Assembly: GCA_036571765.1 (NCBI GenBank)
Contig: BROE01000001.1
Coordinates: 1,302,001-1,366,000 of the forward strand
Reading direction: 5' to 3'
DNA length: 64,000 nt
Origin: Plecoglossus altivelis
Lineage: Eukaryota > Chordata > Actinopteri > Osmeriformes > Plecoglossidae
The notes below the pieces were generated by a model. The model was not told the origin of the DNA. It did not search any database and saw nothing but the letters and a program-made list of their open reading frames with translations. Shown here one piece after another: positions 47,001-57,930 of this stretch; positions within the stretch are counted from its first letter, which is position 1, and each line of letters begins with the position of its first letter. Position numbers and translations under genes: made by a program.

Positions 47001-49367
47001 GCTGTCCAAAGCCATTATAGACAGTGTAGCTCACAGAGTTTCCACAGACAGGATCCTGAATAGACAAGAGACTGTGGGAACACCAGCACCGATACCAGAC
47101 AGACAGACTGCTCCCAGGGGAGCTCCACTGGCATCCTCTGAGATTATTAGTGGTGAGAATGTTCAAAGCATTTATATAGCATTTTTGGAAGAGATGCACT
47201 TTCCTCTGTGCTTATTTTAAGCATAGCCAGTAGACCAGCTGTCGCCCCATCATCTGTTTTTGTTTCCTGTCTTTTGATTCATGCATACTGTATATCTGTA
47301 TTCATACTTTAACCTAGTTTGTTCTGATGGAGTCCAGGGGTGTAGTAACAAATAACAAACCCCCGTTGACTGGATGATTTTCCAGTTATCCCTTTCTACT
47401 ATAAATTTTGTCCTCTGACATTCATACCTCAAAGTATGTCCAAACTGGTCATTTTTATGTTGAGATGTTTGTAAAACTCTCTCTCCAATGTGCTGGTTAT
47501 CTAGTCCTGATAATCCTGGAATTTAAACAGATGGTCAAAAGGTTATAGTGTAGACAGGCAGAAGCTTCCTCCTTGCCATCATATTCAGACCATCTGGGTG
47601 CCATATCAAAACTGTGCAATGATTATGAAAAAACTGTTTTGTGGATCTATACTCATGTTGTTAAGGCAAAATGTGTGCTGTTTTTAATTATTAGGTTGTA
47701 AAGTCCTGGAAACTCAGAGAATAGATGAACTACAATCTGTCCAGGCAGTTGCTGATTCTGCTCTTAAAAAAGTAGAACTGGTGAAACAGTTCACAGAGAA
47801 CAGCAAAAAAGGTCCTTCAGGATCATCCTTGCTTGGACCACAAAATCCTCATTTAAAGAATGTCCAAACAGACATTCTGACTGAGGAGATAACAAGGAAA
47901 ACACAGTCTGTGATTCGGGAGGAACTGGCCACCGAGATACCCGGGGAGAGGGCTGCCACGCCCCAGTTTCTGTGCTCAGTTCATAGTTCTGATAACCAGA
48001 CGCAGCGAGGATCAATTGTCAGAAGCCAGGCAGCTTCAGCCATCAAGATGGCAATTTCTGAGAGAAACTACCTGATGAAGAAACTTGCCCAGTCAGGCCG
48101 ACAAAGACAGAAATTAGGTGTGGAGATGCAAAAACATTCTTTAATGAATTCAGTTATCCAATGGTGATAAAACGTACATTCTACTTGCATATGGCCTGTT
48201 TCAGTTGCGTACCAGTCTTCTGCCAGATGCGTGAAGGAATCCAATCAAGAGGAAGTTTCTAATACCAGGATTACTTGGGGAGTCAGAGGCTCTTCTCCAT
48301 ACACTACTGTATTGCAGGCATTACCTAAGCAGGGTCTGGACATATCAGGTATTTAGATAATGCATTTAACACTTTATTGTACATTTCTATCTGAAACAAC
48401 TATAACACTAACTGCAATCTAGCACTCCATTCAAAACTACTGTACGTACTATATCATTGAGGCCTATTATAACAGCTTCGCTCAACACACAATGTTTCTG
48501 TATTCCAGCTGGGGAGGAACGGCAGGTACCCCAGGTTGTCACTTTTGGGGCGGGGTACAAGACTCCAGAAGCAAAACTCCCCCTAGAAAGCTCTGTCAAC
48601 CAAGTCTGGACCCTCTATCACCTGGCTCCAGAGACAGAAAAAGGCATATTATCCATGAAAGTGTTGTCCGAGTCCCCTTTCAATGGTCGAGCTTACATAG
48701 AAAGTGTTGGACCAGAACATGTCACATTAGCAAAAATAACCTCCCAACATTCCATTGTGGAGTCAAGTACAAGGACAAGCCAACCATCGAGAGTGACACC
48801 TCTGAAACAAGCTAATCCTGCGTGCACCCCTAACACACAGGAAATCAAAATTCCCAACTACTTCCTTGTGGTCGAAGAGGGAAATAAAGAGAAGAATGAC
48901 AAGATAACCCAGACTATCAATTTAGCGTATTCACCTGCAGACAGGCCGTTTGACCAAGGAAGTGTGTCTGCCAACAGTTGCTGCCTCAGCCACCTGTCAT
49001 TCTCAGTCCCTCTTGACGGTTTTTGGGGAGCAGAGTGTGGTCCACTTCTCCTCCAGGTCACCAGCCATGAGGGACAGCCAATCTACTCACCTGCATTTAT
49101 TGAAGCCATCAACCCAGCCATGGCAGGCTCAGAGGAGAACAGAGTGAGGACCAACCACCAACAGCCTCAGTTGCCCATCAATATGGAATGGTCTTTTAAA
49201 ATCAGCATCAAAGGTAAAGGAAATGTTGTCAGGCTGTTATGGTTTAGAGCTGAGAATAGCTTTTGATGAATTATTTTAGACAACTGTCAATTATTAACTT
49301 TATTTTCATTGAACATTATTTCCAAACAGGACAAGAGGTGAGGCAAGAATGTCATCAGCAAAAGTAG
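44024..49367 (+). CDS. RIIa-domain CABYR-like protein, copy B
   Basis: Predicted 1312 residues from nine exons: 44024-44171 (RIIa: LIVPFGLKSLLVVCGEAVLL, then NVTEFIASYCTQLLE), 44333-44386, 44510-45595, 45705-46376, 46484-47152, 47695-48117, 48205-48348, 48509-49213 and 49330-49367 (TAG). All introns are phase 1. Exons 3-5 are Ser/Thr/Glu-rich and end in a recurring motif (RES/REQ/REK-V...P...SPRVS). Exon 8 carries the module shared with copy D: VWTLYHL, PFNGRAYI, GPEHVTLA, IPNYFLV, YSPAFIE. The function is not known. The N-terminal domain predicts AKAP docking, so a sperm or cilium structural role is inferred. Confidence 0.75.
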
Positions 49368-49415
49368 CAGATCTTGGCTGGAGGATTCAAATTCATCCCT
49401 GTACATTGAGTGCCT

Positions 49416-49421
49416 AATAAA
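49416..49421 (+). promoter_or_regulatory. Copy B polyadenylation signal
   Basis: AATAAA 49 bp after the TAG at 49365-49367. Confidence 0.65.
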
Positions 49422-49429
49422 AATGTTTC

Positions 49430-50156
49430 ATATAGGTTATGGCTGAAAACTGGTTGTCCTCAAATCATATTTGTGATATTTTGGAGTCCTTTAAATAGTC
49501 TAATTATTTTGTAATTGGCATTCCATAAGATTTTATAGAATTCAGTTTAATTTGATTTATAAAGCAAAACCGCATTGGTTACCAACATGCTGTACATGGC
49601 ATTGATAATATCACATATATCACATATAAACTTTTAACGACTGTTTATTTACTTGTCAGCTAGTTTTTACTTGACGGTCAAACTCAGGCTCAGCGTCTAA
49701 AATTATATCCTGGTTTATCACATATGTAATATAGTTATATGGGAAGCATATTCATGAGTTCGGTTATACCAAAGACGCGACTTGTAGGCGGTAGGGCGGA
49801 ATGAATTGCAAAAGCACAACATCCTTGTTTCATCTAATCATTGCTCTCCTAAATACTGTAGCCTAGAACGGCAAACTGACGCCAATCGAAGCAGAAGGCT
49901 AAGAACATTTGTGCGTGATTTGAATACTAATTTTACCAACGCTATGCGGAAGAGAAACATTTGACAAGCAAATACCCTTCCTCATCTGGGTACGTTTTGA
50001 AAGTCATCATTACTGTTTTCTGAAAATATTTAAAACGACTTTTGAAATCAAGCCAATCTTCTGTTTTAAAGTGGTTACAGATGGCAGTGTGGTGAAGTGC
50101 TTTAATTTGGGAAGTTTTTACACTCCGTGTACTTTTAACACAGTAAAGGCACCAAG
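49430..50156. other. Intergenic interval and promoter of RIIa gene C
   Basis: No exon seen. TGACGCCAAT at 49877-49886, 280 bp before the start codon, combines a CRE-like half-site with a CCAAT-like box. Confidence 0.4.
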
Positions 50157-51882
50157 ATGATGAAATGTGTGGCAACCGTGCTTCCAAACGGCCTACTGAG
50201 CTTTCTAGCGGGTTTCATTCGAGGATATCTAAGAAAAAAGCCCGATGACATGGCGCTTTTTGCCATGTACTACTGCTTGGAACTTCAGAAATATAAATAT
50301 GGTAACGTTACTTTTCTATCATCTAGCCTTCAGTTTAACCTCAGAAACAACGAAAACAAAATAATACTTTTGATTTGTTTGCCATTATAGGCCATGACCC
50401 ACGATCATGAGGAAAAAATGTTGATCTGTGTCTCCTATAGAAAACCCAACATATTCAGTTGACCGGCTTATCAAAGAATTCCATAAATACAAAGGTAGGT
50501 ATTTTTCCTCTACTAAATCCTGTTTGTTACTGGTCCTCTGTTCAAAATAAACAGATTTCCGATTATAAAATGCAGATGTCGTTCTGTTCTCCATAGCATA
50601 CAGACTATGTGGTACTGCTTATGAGCAGGAAATGCTGAAGCTTGGATACCAAGTCTCCTCCAATGAGAATGTAGATTTTGAGGTACTACAGATCTCAGCT
50701 AAAGAGAGTAAGATGTGGAGTGGCGTTAAAAACATGACTTCCCGCACCACTGGAGAACAGGGAGCAACTGCACTCAGTGCCACAGCAACTCCAACCCGTC
50801 CATCAACCACCAACCAGCCAGCTGTTGAAAACCTTGCTGTACAAACTGCTTCGAATACCCCAACACTCCCCACTTCTTCAAACAAACCAGCTTCCCCAGC
50901 TGCTTCAACCTGCCCATCACACCACTCTGTCATGACCCCCTCTGGTGCCTCAGAAACCCTAGATTTCTCAGCAGCTCAAGCCCCCTTGGCCATGGCACAG
51001 GAGGAGACCCACATTCAGGAACTTGCTACCCAGCAGCAGCCTAAACCAGAGACAACCCCCTCAATCACTGGAGCAACGCACTCAGGTGAGCAAAGCACCA
51101 GAGATCACGATTGATACATAATTTGCTCTTATGTGTCATTTGTCAAGTCAATATTGCCCAGATAGAAAATGACCAAAAACTGGTCATATTGTCTTCTTGT
51201 GTTTCTGCCAGATGCCCCCTCTGAAAATAGAAAGATGCCAGATACCCGCAGCAAGAACATTCCTCCTCCCTCTCACCAGCCTGCACAACATCACCACCAC
51301 TATTACTTTGCTCATCCTCATCACCCTCCACTCACACCCGGCCAGCCTGTATCACCAGGGGTTTTTTCTGCTGGCCAGCCTTTCCTCCCAGCACACCAAC
51401 CTCACTGGTGCCAGGCTCCTCCAACAGTGGGCCATCGTTGTGGTTGTCCACCCCACCTCAGCCCTTACAGCAGCTACACTGGATACATGGCACCAAACGT
51501 GGTTCCTAGCTACTGTGGTCACATTCCCTCCAGCTACCACCACAGCCACCCCCAGCCAAGGCACAGGCCCAGGGTAGTGACTGGCTTGAGTGAAGGCAAG
51601 AGTGAAAACCACACCCCACCCAAATGGCTCAACTTGCCCTTCCACCACCACATGTTGGACAGTGGCACCCAGTTGCCTCACGGAGGACCCAAGGGAGAAT
51701 GTAGCGGTTCCAAACACCCCACTGTTCAAGCTTCTCACTCGACCCAGTCACAGCAGAGACAGGAGACAAGGCCATGTGATGCATCAGTAGATAAAGATGA
51801 TGTTGGCAACACCAAACCCCAAGAGGGCCCATCTTCATCAGGGCCAGGCACAGAGCCAGTCCTTCAGAGATTGCATCACTAG
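50157..51882 (+). CDS. RIIa-domain protein with His/Pro-rich tail, copy C
   Basis: Predicted 452 residues from four exons: 50157-50301, 50441-50494, 50597-51085 and 51212-51882 (TAG). The N-terminus (VLPNGLLSFLAGFIRGYLRK, then DMALFAMYYCLELQKYKYG) is a diverged RIIa domain. The second exon repeats the family pattern (YSVDRLIKEFHKYK). Exon 3 is Thr/Ser/Pro-rich. Exon 4 is His/Pro/Tyr-rich (QPAQHHHHYYFAHPHHPP, SYHHSHPQPRH). All introns are phase 1, as in A, B and D. The first ATG of an ATG-ATG pair is used. I recognise no domain beyond RIIa; metal or proton binding by the His-rich part is only a possibility. Confidence 0.7.
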
Positions 51883-51915
51883 GTTACTATTTGATGTAAT
51901 CTCATCCGATTAATT

Positions 51916-51921
51916 AATAAA
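51916..51921 (+). promoter_or_regulatory. Copy C polyadenylation signal
   Basis: AATAAA 34 bp after the TAG at 51880-51882. Confidence 0.6.
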
Positions 51922-51929
51922 AAAGAAAT

Positions 51930-52623
51930 ACAGTTAATTTGGTGAATATTCATGGAGGGAAATGTCTTTGATTTAATCTAGCCTGGGAGCCTCTGTTAAT
52001 GACATTGTAATGAATGCAGCTTGCGTGAATTTTTTATGGATATGAAAAAGCCCTACTTTTGCCTTTTTAGACTGTAACATTCAACACAGAGGAAACCTGT
52101 ATCTTTCCTTATTTTTATAAACTGTATGTCAAACCATCCTGGGAATACCATTGTTTGACTTTTGTGTGGTGTTCGTGTTTTTTGTTACACTCTAAATGTT
52201 CCTTTTTTTAAAGATCTTCCAACCCATTTTATAGTTTAACACCCTACAAAGAGTAAAAAGTACAACTAAAGTAGAAAGGCATGTAGACAGACAGAAAGAC
52301 ATAGGTTTTTAGGCACACTGCTAACCTATTTGTTATATCTTTGTTTTTTCAGCCACACTTGACTATCAGACCCAATTCATAATATTAAAGCCCAGAACTG
52401 GAATCTCTGCGGCTAAAAAGGCCTGCATTATGACGTAGGTCATTTTAAGGAAGTGATTCTATCGAGTTGGGTTGAGAAGTCCTCTGGCCACTCGCTAAGG
52501 TACATTTCTTAAAATGGTCGGGAACAAATGATACATTGCTTTTCAGACATTTCATTTTCACATTAGTGCTATTATGGTTCATTCCATCAACGACTAATAA
52601 TTACAGCTGTCGTATTTTTGTAG
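51930..52623. other. Intergenic interval and promoter of RIIa gene D
   Basis: No exon seen. TGACGTAGGTCA lies at 52431-52442, 193 bp before the copy D start codon. Confidence 0.4.
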
Positions 52624-55600
52624 ATGGCCAGGCACTTCGAGCCACACCCTACGATCATAATTCCCTACGGACTTAAGAGTTGGCTGGAATGTATTTGCAG
52701 AGCCGTATTCATTGAGCGACCAGAGAATTTAACGGAATTTATTTCCGTATACTGTGAGGAATTACACAGTTTCCGTGAACGTAAGTTACCGACAAATGAA
52801 GTTGGCCGCGAGATGTGTCAAATATGTAACACACCTTTTAGTTTAGCAGCTCAATGTTGTTAAAAATGTATTTTTTATTTCAGAAAACATTCTTGTTGAC
52901 ACTAAGGAAGTTATACATCTGTACCAGGAGTTACGGGGTAAGAAATATAAACAAGATATTTTTTTAAGAAAGAAACTCAAATAATTACGATATGCAATAT
53001 TACAATATGATGACTTATCCAATGATGAACGACCTTTTACAGAGGCAAAGTTTGTTAGAGAGTGGATAGCACAGAGAGTGCCACCAACTGTCACCATGAT
53101 AATGAACGATGATGGACCAATGGCACCTAGGCCATTTGTGCCTGAGACGCCCATGACTGAAATTAGCATTGAGGGTTCTCAAGTTGCTGAAATGGCTTTG
53201 TTAGCTACCCAGAATATAAAGGACATAGGAACATCAGGGGAGACCATGGATGGTCTAGAGGAGCAGTTTTACCCAGGGACAAAAACACCTGATCCCAACT
53301 ACCAAGAAATCGAGCACAGCCGCGCCCACCCTTCTGTGGAGGAGGAGAGCCAACCTGGCTCTGCCGTCCAATCGGCTGCCTTCTCAATGAACCATCTGGT
53401 GAATGTGGGCCAGTCTGACGTCATCAGCAAGCCCAGTGCTCCGACCGATAATGTTATTGCTGTCCACTCTGAGAATATCCCAGAGACCACCATCTTAAGC
53501 AGAGACAGCCCTTTATCCTCAGCCCTGTTACCTAGGACCCCTTCAGTTGGTCATGTGACTGGACTGTGTGACCCTACAGTGGCCATGTCTAATGAAGAGG
53601 TCTCCTTCAAGATGCCTTTGCCGAAGAACCTTTTGCTGACATATTCTGCAGATAGCTTAGGTTCTTTAGGCCTTATGGATAACCAGTTGTCTTCTAGGAG
53701 CAGCAGTGAGATTTCATGGGAGGATCTCACAAGTTTACTGGCCACTGGACAGGTTGTTGACACTACATGTTATCAGGGTGACACTGAAATCATAAGACCC
53801 ACTACTGAGCACACAACGAATGCCCCCTCTGAAACTGTGCTGGATGAAGAATGCAAAGAAGAGAGCAGGGAAAGAGAAGGAGAGACATTGGGGAGACACT
53901 CATCTCCCAAAGAATCTCTCACAGTAGTTCAAGGGACATCTGAAATGGGTGAGAGGAAATGTCAGTTGTATGTTTCAAATATTTTAAACTTTTCCCTGTT
54001 TAAGCTGCTATTGATGATGTGTGCACCCAAAGCCCACCTCTAGACTTGATTTTGTCTCTCTCTCTCTCTAGCTCATGCTATAGAATCTCCAACTGGAACT
54101 GGCATCACACCAACATCCAGCCTAACAAGGGTAGCGTCTGCTTTATCAAGTGAGAAGGAAATAGTGTCTACAGATGTCATCTGTGAGGACCCATCAGAAC
54201 AATTGCTCCAGCTACCTGAAGCTGCTAAGGGGGACGTTTTACCTGCATTGTCCCCTGTGAGCGACACAGAGAGAGCTCCGTGTGAAACAGCAGTGAAAGA
54301 ACAAAGACTGATGTCAGTCAGGATCTTCCAAACAGAGGAAAGTGTGGGGATACCACCAGAGAGACCAGAGGCAGGCACCCCCACTAGAATATCTCCCAGA
54401 CAATCTCAAGAGCGAACAGTCTACACACGTCCTTCAGCGGAAGATTTGCTTATCACTTCATCTATGATAGAGGAACTGGAGGAACTGGTTTTGGAGATGA
54501 AGTCTGAATTAAAGGTGTCAAGGACTGATATCACTGCAAAGGCTCCTTCTGCTACAGTGACACAGGCGGTCAACAGAGGCTCAGCACTCAGTATGCCTTG
54601 TAGAGAGAGTGTGTGGAGACCAGCGGAGACACCAGAACAAGAGACATTTACCAACGTTTCCCTCAAAGTGTCTCCACAGACCTCTCTTGTGTCAGCAGGT
54701 GCGGTACAGTTAAATTGAACAGTACAATAATATTTTCCTCTGCACCACAATGGTGCAGATGTATCTTTTTCAAAGCTGTGTTATTTGAAGTGGGGTTTTT
54801 TGTTCATCTCGACCCGTACCTATATCTATGCTGTGAAATGCTTTTCGACAAAGGCTGTTCCCCAAAGGTCAGCCTGTCCAGATTGTCTTCATCATTGCTG
54901 AAGGACCCAAGGGAATCTGCTGTCGCTGCTGGAGATGTTTCACCGCCACTATCCACAAGAGCTTCTCTAACAGACACCACAGAGAGAGTTCCCTCTGAAC
55001 CAGGACCTGTGGCACTGGAAGCGTCCTTATTCAGGAGTCCCATTGGAGAGGAGCGTGTGGAGAGACCAGCAGTGACACCAGAGAGACACACATCTCCTGG
55101 TGTATCTCCAAGAACATCCCTAGAGTCTTCTTGTGTGTCAGGTACTGACATCCTTTACACAATTCAATGACAGCTGTTCAGTGTCACGCTGATAAGATGT
55201 AGTGGCAACAACCTGTCTAGTGGCCAGAAAACTTGTCAGTTCCTCCCCTGAAAGGTAGAAATGTTTGTGACAGCATATTTCACGTACTTGGACTTTTGTT
55301 TTTGCCTCCACAGTAAGCTTGGTCAGGGCTCTGTCCAACCCCACCAGTCACAGCAGAGCGACGGGCAGAGAGTCTGTTCAGAAATCAGTGGAGACACAGA
55401 CCTTTTCTGATTCAGGTTAATTATTTTGGATTATTAATTATTTAGGTTGTGTCATGTAATATGAGTTCTATCCAAGAAATACGCACGGTCAATTGTTGTA
55501 ATGCTGTAATACCACATATGCATATATTTATATATATATACACTGTAGGGCTGTTGGACAAAACCACACAGGTGACAAGGCCACAATCACAGAGCATGCA

Positions 55601-56465
55601 TGATACATCAGGTATAGTTAAGTCGAGTGATGTGGCTCTTGCATGGTTATGCTTTGAAATAATGCGGTCTTGTATTCATTGTTTTGGGTAAATATCGGTA
55701 GAGTTTAAATGTTTTCTGTTTTTTTCAGAGGATCGTGACCAGAGTTTGATGACAGGTTTTACTGGGTTGGACCAAGTCAACCGCTCTGAGCCCCCTCTTC
55801 AGAACTTCAGAACTGCCAACAGTGTGTGGACTCTTTACCACTTGACCAGAGATTCTTCTGAGGGCTGTCTGTCCACCACAGTACTCTCCCAGCCTCCCTT
55901 CAATGGCTCAGCTTACATCAGGAACTTTGGTCCAGGGCATGTGCTGTTGGCAGAGATGCCCTGTCAGAAACAAGCCGAGACCCAGAATCTTCCCAGCCAG
56001 CCAGAACTGTGTCAGCACCATCCGCCCCAGCTTCCCCAGGCTCAGCCGGGCCCAAGTTGGCTCTTCTTCCCCAGGATCCCGTCCTCAGCCCTGCCCCATC
56101 CTCTCTCACGCCCCAACCAAGATATCAATATCCCCAACCACTTCCTCTTTTTGGATGGTAACCAGGTTTCATTGGGCCAGAGTGCTCCTGCTTCAACAAC
56201 AGTACCCACTGGCTACAATCAGCCTTCTGGTGTGAGGACCAATCAAGCTGCTGGGTCCAGGAAGAGCAGCCTCCATGGGTTCCTCTCCTTGTTCTTTCCA
56301 GTACAATACCTGAGTGGTGAGCAGAGCAGCCAAAACCAGTTCCTACAGGTGATTAGTGAGGAGGGCCGAATGGTCTACTCCCCCACACTGATCCACGTGC
56401 TTGTACCTCAGCCTAATGAGGAAGAGAGACCAGCCTCCAGAGAAACTAGCAGCCAGACAGACTAG
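52624..56465 (+). CDS. RIIa-domain CABYR-like protein, copy D
   Basis: Predicted 977 residues from eight exons: 52624-52780 (RIIa: IIIPYGLKSWLECICRAVFI, then NLTEFISVYCEELHSF), 52884-52937, 53043-53948, 54072-54698, 54854-55141, 55314-55415, 55549-55611 and 55729-56465 (TAG). All introns are phase 1. Closest to copy B: both have an exon-3 motif of the form VI.VHSEN.PE, repeated RESV..PAETP...VSP.TS exon ends, and the last-exon module (VWTLYHL, PFNGSAYI, GPGHVLLA, IPNHFLFL, YSPTLI). The 54854 acceptor (ttttcgacaaag) is the weakest junction. The role is inferred as for B. Confidence 0.72.
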
Positions 56466-56521
56466 CTGCGGGCTAAGGCTAGCTTATCTGCAGAGGACTG
56501 CAGAGGTTTTTGATGCCTCTT

Positions 56522-56527
56522 ATTAAA
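56522..56527 (+). promoter_or_regulatory. Copy D polyadenylation signal (ATTAAA)
   Basis: Common variant hexamer ATTAAA, 57 bp after the TAG. It lies about 190 bp from the opposite-strand signal of osbpl1a. Confidence 0.5.
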
Positions 56528-56699
56528 CATAGAGTCATCTGGAACTGTCCTGATTGTCTTTGTCCCTGCTGATAACATTGTCTGCTCAGAGACCTTCTTC
56601 ACAACATCAAGATTAACCTCCTGAAAACGTTTTTCAGGATTTGTCCGTGGACTCTAGGGTGTGGGTAACAAGATAAGCCAGTCAAATGCATTCTTTGAG

Positions 56700-57930
56700 T
56701 CAACATTAAGCTTTTATTAAGCAACAATAGAAATGACTGTACTTCAGGTATACACAGAAACGGAGTCGATAAAACCGTGCGTTCACAGGGAATACAGGCA
56801 AGGCCCACTATCCTGTCCTATATTACAAGTTCATCCTCTTGACAGATCCTACAGCAGCTACACACAACTGAAGATAGGAATGCGGTCGGTGCATGAGTGT
56901 GAAGTAGAAATATGTCCGCGTTTAAGTATGCATCCGATGGCTTGCATAGTCAGAGGAGGTGGAGTGTGTATTCAGTGAATGCTACATACAGTGGTTCAAA
57001 CAACTCCGCAGTACAGTATCTACTTCTCAGAATCACCAAAAATGACCTAACTATAGTCTCATTTGCACACACGCAAAAATACATACCATATTAATTATTG
57101 AGCCGAGCATCGACCACAATCTAGTCATCTGAACTGCTCGTGGAAGCAAAAGACGGAATTCTTGGTACAATGCAGTCGTCTAGAGACAGCAAGTTGCTCA
57201 TTTAATCATTACTACACTGCATTGTATCAGAAAGGAACAAAACAGCTCTGTTAATATACAAAAACATGTCTATGCCTTTGAACTGGATACTCAGGCTGTT
57301 CAACAGTCATGTGTTCTCCTCAATCCACCAACACAGTAAATAAATATCTAGGAAGTAGTTCAAACACTTATCAGAAAAACTCTATGCTTTTAGGACACCA
57401 GATGCCATTCCTGCGCATTCCTAATTGACGGTGCAGCACGTAATGCATTAGAAGGGGCTGAGATTAAGTGGTTTTCATTCAAAAACATGATTATGCACAT
57501 TGAAGTTAAAACGCTCCATCTCAAACCGAACTGCCGAATAAAATATTTCAGATGAACACAATCTACTCTCTATGTATATATTTTTAAACATGTGCAGGGG
57601 CTACTGGCTTCAATATTGTGCTTTGAATATGACACTGGCTGCGTGGTAGCCGCTTAATGTTTGGTGATCAGATACACTCAGCTAAGCTCGACACCCGTCG
57701 ATCCGGTTAAGGACATATTGTCCATCTTAAGGCCAATTCCATCCCATCTATTGGAACACTCCTCTTCCCCCTTCAATGAAACTGTTGAAGCCAAGGTGTG
57801 CCTTCTGAAGTTCTAGCAGGTGTGCTCCATGGAAACAGCAGAGAGAAGAGACAGAGAAAGAGAGAGAGGGTGGGAGGTTTGGATGACGTTGAGAACAGAT
57901 GTGTGGATGGAGAGCATGCGTCGTTGGAGG
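56700..57930 (-). other. osbpl1a 3' UTR (inferred)
   Basis: From the stop at 57931 to the minus-strand AATAAA. No coding exon is recognised in either strand; short open frames here are unsupported. Confidence 0.5.
56713..56718 (-). promoter_or_regulatory. osbpl1a polyadenylation signal
   Basis: TTTATT on the plus strand, i.e. AATAAA on the minus strand, about 1.2 kb beyond the osbpl1a stop codon and tail-to-tail with copy D. Confidence 0.5.

Noticed and set aside
51197..51838. Several overlapping open frames on both strands
   Set aside because: Shadows of the His/Pro-rich last exon of copy C, whose low stop density opens the other frames.
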